Assembly: GCA_934101185.1 (NCBI GenBank)
Contig: CAKOQD010000011.1
Span: 1 to 37,496 of the forward strand
Origin: an uncultured Bacilli bacterium
GTDB lineage: Bacteria > Bacillota_I > Bacilli_A > RF39 > UBA660
Direction: 5' to 3'
DNA: 37,496 nucleotides
Shown here in pieces: positions 1 through 10,000 of this stretch (within the stretch, counting starts at the first letter, position 1; each line of letters starts with the position of its first letter). Made by a program: the position numbers and the translations under genes. A model generated the notes under the pieces. That model was not told the origin of the DNA, made no database searches, and saw only the letters and a program-made list of their open reading frames with translations.

Positions 1-77
1 CCCAATTCAATATAAAATTGAATCAGGGTTTTAATGATTGTTTTTTATAAACTGTCTATTTTTACTTGACTAGTTCA
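1..77. repeat. Left copy of 77-bp terminal inverted repeat
   Basis: The first 77 bases are the exact reverse complement of the last 77 bases of the window (37420-37496); identity stops abruptly after 77. The outer end holds a small palindrome (ATTCAAT at 5-11, ATTGAAT at 17-23). Seen from inside the window the repeat begins TGAACTAG, i.e. a TG dinucleotide as in many insertion-sequence ends (inference). The length equals a common assembler k-mer, so the true repeat may continue beyond the window. No transposase is visible. Confidence 0.95.
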
Positions 78-92
78 AAACAGATAGCCTTT

Positions 93-965
93 TTATTTGC
101 AAATTACGATTTTCTTATCCCTAAAAGCCTCAAGCACTTTAGTATAAATATCACTCCTAATGTTTCTAACCTTTTTAGGATGCGCTAAATACCTAATAGT
201 TAAAACAACACAAGAATCCTCTATACTAGTATAAATAATTGGATCCAGCTTATTATAATAAATCCTATATTCACCAATTGCACTATTAAGTTCACTTTTC
301 ATCTTACGCGGGATTCTTTTAACCACTTCATTATTCCTAACAATATCATAAAGCATATTTTTAGCATTATCAATATCACTATCAATAGGAACCCTAATAC
401 TAATTTCATCCCAAATATATTTAAAAGCTTCAGTATAATTCTTAACCCCACCATTAAAGACCTTTGAATTAGGAATATGAATCATAATACCAGTACTTTG
501 CTCACCATTATCTTTACTACTAACTTCCAAAATATCAAAAGTTAACGAACTAACATTAACAACATCTCCCACAATTCCATCAACTTCCACTCTATCTTCA
601 ACCTTGAAAGGCTTCTTAACATTTATATAAATACCTGCAAAAAAGTTATAAACAAAATCTCTAAGAGCAAACGCCAAAGCAGCACTGACAAAACTAATCA
701 AAGTCATCAACTTAGTAATCTTGCTTTCCCATATCAATATTAACAAAATAATGTTAACAACTACCCCAAAAGTAGTAACTTTCTTGTTAATTAAATATAA
801 AGTTCTCTCATTAGAATTAAATCTAGTGTTAAAAAAACAAATAATCTTAACAAAAATCTTAATAAAAATATAACTTATAAAACTATATAAAAACAAATCA
901 ATATAAGAAGTACTAACTCCAGTTATTTCGCTAATATACTTACTAATAAAATCAAATAAACTCAT
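93..965 (-). CDS. MscS-family mechanosensitive ion channel
   Basis: A 290-residue integral membrane protein that would form a channel opened by membrane tension and release solutes on osmotic downshock. Hydrophobic segments lie at about residues 24-45, 63-82 and 88-115; the last is the Ala/Gly-rich pore helix of MscS, followed by the typical beta-domain signature with FKVEDRVEVDGIVGDV and the C-terminal alpha/beta domain. The start is chosen at the ATG (963-965 on the complement) with an AGGAGG site just upstream. The length matches small MscS/YnaI-like proteins. The stop lies only 16 bp from the 77-bp terminal repeat, so the repeat junction has not damaged the gene. Which MscS subgroup it belongs to is not clear from sequence alone. 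Confidence 0.88.
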   Translation of the reverse strand: MSLFDFISKYISEITGVSTSYIDLFLYSFISYIFIKIFVKIICFFNTRFNSNERTLYLINKKVTTFGVVVNIILLILIWESKITKLMTLISFVSAALAFALRDFVYNFFAGIYINVKKPFKVEDRVEVDGIVGDVVNVSSLTFDILEVSSKDNGEQSTGIMIHIPNSKVFNGGVKNYTEAFKYIWDEISIRVPIDSDIDNAKNMLYDIVRNNEVVKRIPRKMKSELNSAIGEYRIYYNKLDPIIYTSIEDSCVVLTIRYLAHPKKVRNIRSDIYTKVLEAFRDKKIVICK

Positions 966-994
966 TCTATCTCCTCCTTAAGACGCGAGTTATA

Positions 995-1023
995 ATTATA
1001 CCACAATCAAAAAACAAAGTCAC
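995..1023 (-). promoter_or_regulatory. Promoter of the mscS-type gene
   Basis: On the complement: GTGACT, 17 bp, TATAAT preceded by TG (extended -10), 30 bp before the start codon. The -35 part lies inside a dispersed repeat copy (1011-1058). Confidence 0.6.
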
Positions 1024-1058
1024 TTAAAAATAACTATAAAACACTAACTTTACGTAAA
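1011..1058. repeat. Dispersed 48-bp repeat, copy 1
   Basis: Matches 1984-2031 at about 41 of 48 positions (shared ends AAAACAAAGT and TTTACGTAAA). Overlapping it is a local direct repeat: 20 bp at 1032-1051 is repeated exactly at 1061-1080 (29-bp period). Function unknown; it spans the divergent promoter region between the mscS-type gene and the lipoprotein. Confidence 0.7.
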
Positions 1059-1153
1059 TAAACTATAAAACACTAACTTTTTTCCAAATCTAACATACAC
1101 TTTTTCATAATTAGATTTATGCAACTTTTTATATTGTATTACTTTTTATTCTG

Positions 1154-1162
1154 TGATATAAT
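1154..1162 (+). promoter_or_regulatory. Extended -10 promoter of the lipoprotein gene
   Basis: TGaTATAAT, 31 bp upstream of the ATG; no convincing -35 hexamer, which is usual for extended -10 promoters. An AAGGAGG site precedes the start codon. Confidence 0.6.
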
Positions 1163-1193
1163 CATCCTATAAGCATAAGGAGGAAATAAAATT

Positions 1194-1814
1194 ATGAAAA
1201 TAAGGAATATTTTTTTGACAATAACAATTATATTATCTATTTCACTTTTATGTGGATGTTCAAAGAATAATGACTATAGTAAAAATATTGATATTTTAGA
1301 TACTAAAGTAGACTATTTTGTAATTAAAGACAGAAAAATATATATAACAAAGGATATTAAAGATTTTACCCTTCAGTTTAAAGGTTTAGGATGTAAAATT
1401 AAACCAAAATATGAAGAAGAAATAGATATAGATACTATAAAGGAAAATAATGATATATTTGTAAATTCTAATGGGGAAAAAACTATTGAATGTTATACTA
1501 GCGACGATTACAATAATATAGAAGTATTTATGTATACATATGAGAAAGATCAAAAAAATCCCAACGAAATTTATTTTATGAGCATTAGAAGTTATGGAGA
1601 TCCATGCGATATAGTTATGGATAATAAAAAATTGTCTATAGGAAAAAATCCTAGTTCATTAGATGATGTGTTAAATATAATGGGTAATAATTATGAAATA
1701 GAAAAAAGCATATCATCTGATTCAAAATATTATAATTATAAAATAGAGGGAGTTGAATATTCTGCTTTTATTGATGAAGACAACTTGCTTAAATCTTTAT
1801 CTTTAAATTTCTAA
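1194..1814 (+). CDS. Small lipoprotein of unknown function
   Basis: A 206-residue predicted lipoprotein. The N-terminus has two basic residues, a hydrophobic stretch (6-19) and a lipobox LCGC, so Cys22 should be acylated and the mature protein anchored on the outer face of the membrane. The rest is acidic, rich in Asp, Asn, Tyr and Ile, with alternating beta-like segments; I recognise no family. It stands alone: a promoter lies upstream and a hairpin terminator about 110 bp downstream, and the neighbours are on the other strand or have their own promoter. Start chosen for its AGGAGG site 8 bp upstream. A substrate-binding or sensory role is possible but there is no direct evidence. Confidence 0.8.
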   Translation: MKIRNIFLTITIILSISLLCGCSKNNDYSKNIDILDTKVDYFVIKDRKIYITKDIKDFTLQFKGLGCKIKPKYEEEIDIDTIKENNDIFVNSNGEKTIECYTSDDYNNIEVFMYTYEKDQKNPNEIYFMSIRSYGDPCDIVMDNKKLSIGKNPSSLDDVLNIMGNNYEIEKSISSDSKYYNYKIEGVEYSAFIDEDNLLKSLSLNF

Positions 1815-1926
1815 CATTTGATATTGAATTCTTTTCTTATTAATTAACTGATAATTTTATTTATAATCATTTCTTGAAAAATAATAAATTAATATCAATG
1901 TGTTAAGTATTTATAATTCTCTAAGC

Positions 1927-1951
1927 AAAGGAAGAAAAAACTCTTCCTTTT
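1927..1951 (+). terminator. Probable terminator after the lipoprotein gene
   Basis: 9-bp perfect stem (AAAGGAAGA / TCTTCCTTT) with a 6-base loop, T-rich right arm. The stretch 1815-2083 otherwise holds only repeat copy 2 and the next promoter. Confidence 0.55.
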
Positions 1952-1983
1952 AAAATACTTTCGAAAATTATGAGAGTATACTC

Positions 1984-2031
1984 AAAACAAAGTCAAATAA
2001 AAAGAAATATAAAACATCAGCTTTACGTAAA
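1984..2031. repeat. Dispersed 48-bp repeat, copy 2
   Basis: Diverged copy of 1011-1058 (about 85% identical), ending just before the -35 box of the next gene. Confidence 0.65.
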
Positions 2032-2032
2032 A

Positions 2033-2061
2033 TTGACAAAACACACATAAAATGCTATAAT
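2033..2061 (+). promoter_or_regulatory. Consensus promoter of the SDR gene
   Basis: TTGACA, 17-bp spacer, TATAAT with an upstream TG (TGcTATAAT); 22 bp before the start codon. One of the strongest-looking promoters in the window. Confidence 0.8.
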
Positions 2062-2083
2062 CTGCAAGTAAAGGAATGATAAT

Positions 2084-2833
2084 ATGAAGTTAAAAAATAA
2101 AACAATTTTAATAACCGGAGCATCTCGTGGTATTGGCTATCAAACAGCATACGAAGTAGCAAAAGAAGGTGCAAATGTAATAATAAACTATAATAATAGT
2201 ATTAAACAAGCCAAAGAATTAGAACAACTATTAAAAAAAGAATTCGATACAAAAACCCTTTTAGTAAAAGCAGATATTAAAAATGAACAAGAAATAATAG
2301 AAATGGTAAATAATTCAATAAAACATTTTCAAAAAATAGATGTACTAATAAATAATGCCGCAATATGTAAAGATACAACATTCGAAGACAAAACAAAAGA
2401 AAACTTTATGGAAATACTAGAAACCAATCTAGTAGGAACCTTTCTAGTATCAAAACATGTATCACATCACATGTTAAAAGAAAAAAAAGGTAAAATAATA
2501 AACATTGCATCAACAAACGCAACATATAGTTACTACCCAGAAAGCCTAGACTATGATGCATCAAAAGCAGGTATCATCTCATTAACACATAATCTAGCAC
2601 TACACTTAAGTCCATATATAACAGTAAATGCTGTATCACCTGGATGGACCATAACCGATATGAATAAAGATCTATCAAAAGAACAAATAGAAAAAGAAGA
2701 AGCAAAAATATTACTAAAAAGATTTGCACAACCACAAGAAATAGCAAAAGTAATTACATTTCTATCATCTGATGATGCAAACTATATAAACAATCAAATA
2801 ATAAATGTAGATGGAGGAGAAAAATATGAATAA
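2084..2833 (+). CDS. Short-chain dehydrogenase/reductase (FabG-like)
   Basis: A 249-residue classical SDR. The Rossmann nucleotide-binding motif TGASRGIG is at about residues 10-17, NNAA near 90, catalytic Ser around 142, YDASK (Tyr/Lys) around 158-162, and the C-terminal VDGGE. It is closest in kind to 3-oxoacyl-ACP reductases, which reduce beta-ketoacyl-ACP with NADPH in fatty acid synthesis, but an orphan SDR next to a PLP enzyme could equally have another keto or alcohol substrate. Transcribed from the consensus promoter just upstream; its 3' end overlaps the ribosome binding site and start of the following gene, implying co-transcription and coupled translation. A second SDR of the same size lies at 23556. 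Confidence 0.85.
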   Translation: MKLKNKTILITGASRGIGYQTAYEVAKEGANVIINYNNSIKQAKELEQLLKKEFDTKTLLVKADIKNEQEIIEMVNNSIKHFQKIDVLINNAAICKDTTFEDKTKENFMEILETNLVGTFLVSKHVSHHMLKEKKGKIINIASTNATYSYYPESLDYDASKAGIISLTHNLALHLSPYITVNAVSPGWTITDMNKDLSKEQIEKEEAKILLKRFAQPQEIAKVITFLSSDDANYINNQIINVDGGEKYE

Positions 2834-4073
2834 TGAACTAAATATAAAAGAAAAAACAATAAACTTATTAAACGAAGCAGAACAACAAGTACAAGAACAA
2901 TTCAAGCATCAAGAAGAAATATGTCTTTATAACAGTATTAAAGTACTAAATGCATTCAAAAAACATAACATATCAGAAATACATTTTAATCAAACAACAG
3001 GATACGGTTACAATGACTTAGGAAGAGATAAAATAGAACAAGTATACAGTGAAATATTTAAATCAGAAGACTCCCTAGTAAGAAACCAATTCATTTCAGG
3101 AACACATGCTCTATCAACAACACTATTTGCACTACTAAGACCAAATGATACTCTACTATCAATAACAGGCCTACCATATGACACATTACACGAAGTAATA
3201 GGAATAAAAGAAAACAAAAGCAGTCTTAAATCATATGGTATAAACTATGAACAAATTGATTTAGTAGATAATGATTTTAACTATGAACTAATAAAAGAAA
3301 CATTAAAAAACAAAAAAATAAAAGTAGTAGAAATTCAAAGATCAAAAGGATACTCAACTAGAAAAAGTATTACACTAGATAAATTAGAAAAAGTAATAAA
3401 AACAATAAGAGAAATAGACAAAAATGTTATTATTATGGTAGATAATTGTTACTGCGAATTCGTTAACAAAAAAGAACCAATTGAACTTGGCACAGACATA
3501 ACCGTAGGTTCACTAATCAAAAACTTAGGAGCAGGAATAACTACAAATGGTGCTTATGTAACAGGAAGAAAAGACTTAATAGAACTAGTCGCAGAAAGAT
3601 TAAATGTTCCAGGACAAGCAAAAGAAGTCGGGCCAACTCAAAACTCAAACAAATCAATACTACAAGGACTATACATGGCTCCAAATGTAGTAAAAAACAG
3701 TATCAAAACAGCAATACTAACATCAAAAGCATTAGAAAATCTGGGATACGAAACAGAACCAAAATACAATGAACAACGAGCAGACATTGTTCAAAATATA
3801 ATATTTAGAAACAGCCAAAAAGTAATAAAATACACTCAAGGTATTCAAATGGGATCAGCAATAGACTCGAACGCTATTCCAACACCATGGGATATGCCAG
3901 GATACGATGATCAAATAATAATGGCATCAGGCTCATTTGTCCAAGGATCATCAATAGAAATATCATGCGATGCCCCAATAAGAGAACCATACATAGCCTA
4001 CCAACAAGGAGGACTAACATACGAATACGGAAAAATCGCTGTAGCAAAAGCAATAGATAACATAGAGCAATAA
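2826..4073 (+). CDS. Methionine gamma-lyase family protein (YnbB-like, aluminium resistance family)
   Basis: A 415-residue fold-type I PLP enzyme. The N-terminal signature TGYGYNDLGRDKIEQVY and the segment with SGTHALSTTLFALLRP are typical of the YnbB/Alum_res family; NLGAGI follows the likely PLP lysine at about residue 232. The family has been linked to aluminium resistance and annotated as methionine gamma-lyase-like, but its true substrate is not settled. Start: an in-frame ATG at 2811 would lie inside the Shine-Dalgarno sequence GGAGGA, so the ATG at 2826, 7 bp after that site, is preferred. It overlaps the SDR gene by 8 bp, so the two form an operon. Confidence 0.85.
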   Translation: MNNELNIKEKTINLLNEAEQQVQEQFKHQEEICLYNSIKVLNAFKKHNISEIHFNQTTGYGYNDLGRDKIEQVYSEIFKSEDSLVRNQFISGTHALSTTLFALLRPNDTLLSITGLPYDTLHEVIGIKENKSSLKSYGINYEQIDLVDNDFNYELIKETLKNKKIKVVEIQRSKGYSTRKSITLDKLEKVIKTIREIDKNVIIMVDNCYCEFVNKKEPIELGTDITVGSLIKNLGAGITTNGAYVTGRKDLIELVAERLNVPGQAKEVGPTQNSNKSILQGLYMAPNVVKNSIKTAILTSKALENLGYETEPKYNEQRADIVQNIIFRNSQKVIKYTQGIQMGSAIDSNAIPTPWDMPGYDDQIIMASGSFVQGSSIEISCDAPIREPYIAYQQGGLTYEYGKIAVAKAIDNIEQ

Positions 4074-4131
4074 CAAAATTGTTCTTTTTTTGTTAATCTT
4101 ATGATACAATATAAATGGGGAAGAAGTAAAA

Positions 4132-4650
4132 ATGGAAAAACTAATAATAAATAAAGAAAGACTAACTAAAGAAGACATAGAAAAAACAAAAATAAAAAGT
4201 CGTATTATCATACTAAATAATAAAAATGAACTAATACTATGTAATTACAATGGATGCTATTTATTAATCGGTGGAAAAGTAGAAAATCAAGAAACAGTAA
4301 AAGAAGCAGCCTTAAGAGAGGCACAGGAAGAAATCGGAGTAATCCTAAATGAAAACGATATTGATGACTTCATCACAATTGAACACTATCAAAAAAACTA
4401 TCCTACAAGAGACAACAAAATAAAAAATAATCTTTTAATAACATATTACTTTATATCAAAAAAGAAAGTAGAAATAGAAAATGATAAAATAACCCTTTCA
4501 GAAAGTGAAAAAAAGCAAAACTTTAAACTAATTCAAGCATCACCAAAAGAAATAATACAACTATTAGAAAGCAATAATACACAAAATCCCAGAGCAGTAT
4601 ACTACAAAGAAGAATTACAAGAAGTCCTACAAAGAATAAAAACTAAATAA
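4132..4650 (+). CDS. NUDIX hydrolase
   Basis: A 172-residue NUDIX enzyme that would hydrolyse a nucleoside diphosphate linked to another moiety. The Nudix box GX5EX7REUXEEXGU is complete at about residues 45-67 (GKVENQE ... REAQEEIGV), giving the metal-binding helix. The substrate cannot be told from the sequence. It sits between the PLP enzyme gene and addB with its own weak TGaTACAAT -10 at about 4102-4110 and a terminator downstream, so it is probably monocistronic. The C-terminus (QNPRAVYYKEEL) resembles small NUDIX proteins of Firmicutes. Confidence 0.88.
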   Translation: MEKLIINKERLTKEDIEKTKIKSRIIILNNKNELILCNYNGCYLLIGGKVENQETVKEAALREAQEEIGVILNENDIDDFITIEHYQKNYPTRDNKIKNNLLITYYFISKKKVEIENDKITLSESEKKQNFKLIQASPKEIIQLLESNNTQNPRAVYYKEELQEVLQRIKTK

Positions 4651-4669
4651 GTTCAAACGAACTTTTTTT
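4649..4669 (+). terminator. Terminator after the NUDIX gene
   Basis: 6-bp stem AAGTTC / GAACTT with an AAAC loop followed by a run of T, directly after the stop codon. Confidence 0.65.
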
Positions 4670-4683
4670 CTTTTTAAAAACTG

Positions 4684-4692
4684 TGCTATAAT
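4684..4692 (+). promoter_or_regulatory. Extended -10 promoter of addBA-yitT
   Basis: TGcTATAAT, 20 bp upstream of the addB start codon; the next 6.3 kb shows overlapping genes without an internal promoter that I can see. Confidence 0.6.
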
Positions 4693-4711
4693 TATAAGGG
4701 AGGTACTAAAT

Positions 4712-7081
4712 ATGATAAATCTAGACAACATACAAAACGAAACAATAATAATTTGTGAAAAAGAAACTAAAAAACAAATACTAAAACAACTAACTAAAGA
4801 AAAAAAACTCTTAAATATAAAAATATTAACAAAAAAAGAACTAATTAAAAAACTATACTTTTCATATGACTTAAATGCCATACTATACTTAATAGAAAAA
4901 TACAATTACAAATATGAAGTAGCAACAATGTACCTAGACAATTTAATCTATATTGAGGATAAAACCTATAAAAATGACAAATTAAAACACTTACAAGTTC
5001 TAAAAAATGAGTTGGAAGAACAAAAACTCTTACTTAAAGACAATTATTTCCAAAATCTAATCGAAGGAAAAGATATAATCTTCTACCACTATGACTATTT
5101 AACATCATTCGATAAAAAGATAATAAATGACTTAAAAGAAATATCAAACGTCAAAATAATAGACAAAGATTATAAAAACTATCAACCAAAAATCTATGAA
5201 CTAAAAACAATTGATGAAGAAATAGAATTTGTAGCAGACGAAATATCAAAACTAATTGAAAATAACATCAAAGTAAATAATATAAAACTAACTAATCTTG
5301 ACGATTCATATCTAAAAAAACTAGAAATGACATTTGAACTATACAATTTGCCACTAGAACCACTTACAAAAACATCAATTTATGAAACTGAAATAGGACA
5401 AACATTCATAAAAAACTATCAAGAAGACATAGAAAAAACAATAGATTTATTAAATAATAAGTACAAAGATAAAGATACTATCAATAAAATAATAAATATA
5501 CTAAACAAATACATAAAAATAAACAATTTCACAAGAGTAAAACAACTAATAATCCATGACTTAAAAACCACTTATACAAAACAACCAAAACTAAAAAACC
5601 AAATAGAAGTCATAAACTACAACAACCAAATCGAAGACACTGACTATGTTTTTATGCTAAACTTTAATCAAAAAAGCATTCCAAATCTAAAAAAAGACGA
5701 AGACTTTTTAACAGACAATCTAAAAGAAGAATTAAATCTAAATACTACATTAGAACTAAATAAAATGATAAAACAAAGTACTATCAAAAATATTCAAAAT
5801 ATAAAAAATCTAACAATTACATACAAAACACAAGATGGTAAACAAGAGTGCTACCCATCAGCACTAAAAGAAGAACTAAATATCAAAACACAAAAACCAA
5901 ATAAAGACATAAAAATAAGTTATTCCACTATAAATAATAAACTAAAACTAGCAAAAAAATTAGATAACTACACAAAATACAACACAGTAGATGAAGAATT
6001 AAAAATATTAAATAATAACTATGAAATACCATATCAAAAATACGATAATAACTATACAGGTATAAATAAAAAAGAAATGTATGACTTTCTCGAAGGTAAA
6101 CTAAATCTATCATACACAAAGATGGATACATACAATAAATGCGCATTTGCATACTACATAGCAAATATCTTAAAACTAGATCCATATGAAAAAAATATAT
6201 CAGCAAAATTCGGAAGCATATTCCATTATTGCTTAGAAAAATGCTTAAAAGAAGAAATAGATATTAACAAAACTGTTGATAACTATATAAAAGAAAACAA
6301 TTATGAATTCACAAGCAAAGAACAACACTTTATAGAAAAAATAAAACAAGAAATAGACTTTGCACTAAAAACTATAAAAGAACAAACTAAATACCAAAGT
6401 CTAAATAACATACTAACAGAGCAAGAAGTAACAATAGAAAAAAATAAAAACCTAAAAGTCACATTCAAAGGCATCATTGATAAAATCCTATACAATGAAG
6501 AAAACGAAGTAGCAATAATAGATTATAAAACAGGAAACACAGACATAAAACTAGATTTAATAGACTATGGTCTATCTATGCAATTACCAGTTTACCTATA
6601 TCTAGCAAACAACTTAGAAAAAATAAAAAAACCAACATTCGCAGGATTCTATCTTCAACAAGTACTCCATAAAGAAATAATAAGAAAAAATAACAAAACA
6701 TACGAAGAACAAAGACTAGATAACTTAAAACTAAATGGATACAGTAATGAAGATAAAAATATAATAGAAAAATTTGATAATACTTATGAAAACAGTAAAT
6801 TAATCAAAGGACTAAAAATAGCTAAAACAGGTAACTTTGATTCTAGATCAAAAACAATAACAAACGATCAAATTAAAGAACTAATTACAAAAACAGATCA
6901 AATAATAGATAAAACAATAAACCAAATTGAAGAGACAAACTTTGAAATAAATCCAAAAATAATAAATGGAATAAATAAATCATGTGAATATTGTAAATAT
7001 AAAGACCTATGCTTTAAAACACCTAAAAATAATATTTACATCAAAATAGAAAAGGAGGAAGAAAATGAACTGGACTCTTGA
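4712..7081 (+). CDS. addB: ATP-dependent helicase/nuclease subunit B
   Basis: The B subunit of the AddAB (RexAB) helicase-nuclease, which resects double-strand ends for RecA loading. At 789 residues it is much shorter than AddB of Bacillus subtilis (about 1160), and no Walker A motif is visible at its N-terminus, as in RexB-type subunits. The C-terminal RecB-like nuclease is clear: GIIDK and IIDYKTG with Asp604/Lys606, flanked by the iron-sulfur cysteines Cys477 (NKCAFAYY) and Cys758-x2-Cys761-x5-Cys767. Start has a GGGAGG site. It overlaps addA by 17 bp, so the subunits are translationally coupled. Identity is supported by both motif content and the neighbour. Confidence 0.9.
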   Translation: MINLDNIQNETIIICEKETKKQILKQLTKEKKLLNIKILTKKELIKKLYFSYDLNAILYLIEKYNYKYEVATMYLDNLIYIEDKTYKNDKLKHLQVLKNELEEQKLLLKDNYFQNLIEGKDIIFYHYDYLTSFDKKIINDLKEISNVKIIDKDYKNYQPKIYELKTIDEEIEFVADEISKLIENNIKVNNIKLTNLDDSYLKKLEMTFELYNLPLEPLTKTSIYETEIGQTFIKNYQEDIEKTIDLLNNKYKDKDTINKIINILNKYIKINNFTRVKQLIIHDLKTTYTKQPKLKNQIEVINYNNQIEDTDYVFMLNFNQKSIPNLKKDEDFLTDNLKEELNLNTTLELNKMIKQSTIKNIQNIKNLTITYKTQDGKQECYPSALKEELNIKTQKPNKDIKISYSTINNKLKLAKKLDNYTKYNTVDEELKILNNNYEIPYQKYDNNYTGINKKEMYDFLEGKLNLSYTKMDTYNKCAFAYYIANILKLDPYEKNISAKFGSIFHYCLEKCLKEEIDINKTVDNYIKENNYEFTSKEQHFIEKIKQEIDFALKTIKEQTKYQSLNNILTEQEVTIEKNKNLKVTFKGIIDKILYNEENEVAIIDYKTGNTDIKLDLIDYGLSMQLPVYLYLANNLEKIKKPTFAGFYLQQVLHKEIIRKNNKTYEEQRLDNLKLNGYSNEDKNIIEKFDNTYENSKLIKGLKIAKTGNFDSRSKTITNDQIKELITKTDQIIDKTINQIEETNFEINPKIINGINKSCEYCKYKDLCFKTPKNNIYIKIEKEEENELDS

Positions 7082-10000
7082 ACAAGAACAAGCAATAAAT
7101 GAAGACGGAAAAAATATCATTGTATCCGCTGGTGCTGGATCAGGTAAAACCGCAGTACTATCAGAAAGAGTAATAAGAAAACTAAAACAAAAAGTAAACA
7201 TAAATGAACTCCTTATTCTAACATTCACCAATGCTGCTGCCGCAGAAATGAAAGACAGAATAAGAAAAAAAATAAAAAAAGATCCATCACTAAAAGACCA
7301 ATTAGACTATCTCGAACAAGCATACATCACAACATTTGATAGTTACGCTTTATCAGTAGTAAAAAAATATAACTATTTACTAAATATTCCTAAAAACGTA
7401 AAACCTACAGATAGTATTATTATAAATATAAAGAAAAAACAAATACTAAACGACATCTTAGAAAATTTATACAAACAAAAACAGGAAAAATTCCTAAATC
7501 TAATAGATAGTTTCTGTATCAAAAATGATGATGAAATAACAAATGCAATACTAAAAATAACATCATCACTAGATAAAAAATATGATAAAGAAGAATATCT
7601 AAATACTTATATAGAAAACTATTACAATGAAAAAACTATAAATGAAAATATAAAAAAATATACAGATAACCTAATTGAAGTAGAACAAGAAATAGAAAAC
7701 ACTTTCTATGAACTTGAACAATACCTTGACGCAAACTACTATGAAAAATGTGCAGACATCCTAAGTAAAATATTTAATCCCAAAAACTACAATGATCTTT
7801 TAAAAGTAAACGACATTCCAAGACTTCCAATTCTTCCTAAAGACACACCCGAAGAAGCAAAAGAACTAAAAAAACAATTATCAGAAAAAATAAAACAGTT
7901 AAAAAATAAACTAAAATATAAAGATCAAGAAGAATTAAAACAAGGAATTATAAAAACAAAAGATCACGTAGAAATATTAATTGATATAATAAAAGAACTA
8001 GACAAGCAAATAACAAAATACAAAGAAGAAAACAGTGCTTATGAATTTGACGATATAGCAAAAATGGCCATAAAAGTAGTAAAAGAAAATCCAAATATAA
8101 AAGAAGAACTAAAATACACATACAATGAAATAATGGTAGATGAATACCAAGATACAAGCGATCTTCAAGAAACATTTCTAAAACTAATAGAAAATAATAA
8201 CATATACATGGTCGGAGACATAAAACAATCAATATATAGATTTAGAAACGCTAACCCAGATATCTTTAAACAAAAATATGAAGACTATAAAAATAACAAA
8301 AATGGTTATAAAATAGACTTAGTAAAAAACTTTAGATCAAGAAAAGAAGTATTAAACAATATAAATGAAATATTCAATCTTATCATGGACAAAGAAATCG
8401 GGGGAGCAGACTATGAACAAACACATCAAATGGTCTTTGGAAATAACACCTATGAAGAAAACAAAGAAAATCAAAACTATGATTTAGAAATATACAACTA
8501 CGAAGAAGATAAAAACTATACAAAAGAAGAAATCGAAGCATTTATAATAGCACAAGATATAAAAGATAAAATTAAAAACAAATACCAAGTACTAAAAGGC
8601 AATCAATTACAAGACGCATCATATGAAGACTTCTGTATAATTATGGATCGTGGAACAGCTTTTCAAACCTATAAAAAAATCTTTGAATACATGCAAATAC
8701 CACTACTAGTAATGCAAGATGAAGAAATGACATCAAAACAAGACATACTAGTTATAAAAAACATTATCACATTAATTACAAAAATAAAAGAAAACAAACT
8801 AGACAAAGAAGCAAAATATTGCTACACAAGCATCGCCAGAAGCTTCCTTGAACAACAACCTGATAACGATATCTTTGAAACATTAAAACAAGACAAAATA
8901 AAAGAAACTAAAATATATAATATATGCAAAGAAATAGCAAAAGATATAGAAAACAAAAACATAGAAAATGTAATAAACCAAATACTAAAAGAGTTTAATT
9001 TCTATGAAAAAATAATAAAGATAGGTAACATAAACGACTCCATGATAAGAATAGAAAAAACAAAAGAAATGGCAAACAATCTATCAAATCTTGGCTATAC
9101 ACTAAACGATTTCATTGAATACTTAAACCAAGTAATTGAATCAAAAGAAGCCATAAAATATCAATTACCAATCGAAGATACCAAAAGTGTCAAACTAATG
9201 AATATTCATAAATCTAAAGGATTAGAATTCTCAATATGCTACTTCTCAGGACTACACAAACCATTCAACAAACAAGACATAAAAGAAAGATTTATCTACG
9301 ATAATGAATACGGAATAATAACACCATATTTTGACGAAGGAATAACAGAAACAATATTAAAAGACTTAGTCATTAATAAATACAATCAAGAAGATATATC
9401 AGAAAGAATTAGACTTTTATATGTGGATGTAACAAGAGCAAAAGAAAAAATGATAATCGTAACAAGCCTAAAAGATGAACAAGAACCATATCAAAATACA
9501 CTACTTGATCAAAACATAAGAAAAAAATATAAATCATTCCAAGACATAATAAACTCTATAAAACAAAACCTAATGAAATATATAAAAAATATTGATTTAG
9601 AACAAGTACCATTATCAAAAGACTACCAAATAAAAAAAGAAAACAAACAACTAAAAGAAAATACCAATATAAAAATAAAAGAAATAAAACTAAATATAGA
9701 AAACACCTCTCTTGAAGAACAAAAAGCATCAAAAAACATAAAAAAAATACTAACAAAAGAAGAAATATCAAACATGGAATATGGTACTAAAATGCATGAA
9801 CTATTTGAAATAACCGATTTCCATAAAGAAACACAAAATCAAAACATAAAAAAACTAATAGACAAACTAGATATAAAATCTGCCAAAATATATAAAGAAC
9901 ATGAATTTATATTTAGTGATGAAACAAATGAATATCATGGTATAATAGACTTAATACTAGAGTATAAAGACAAAATAAAAATAATAGACTATAAACTACA

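Noticed and set aside
7948..8232. Minus-strand frames inside addA and other large genes
   Set aside because: Many Leu/Phe/Tyr-rich frames opposite real genes arise from AT-rich codon use; they lack ribosome sites and overlap genes with clear motifs.
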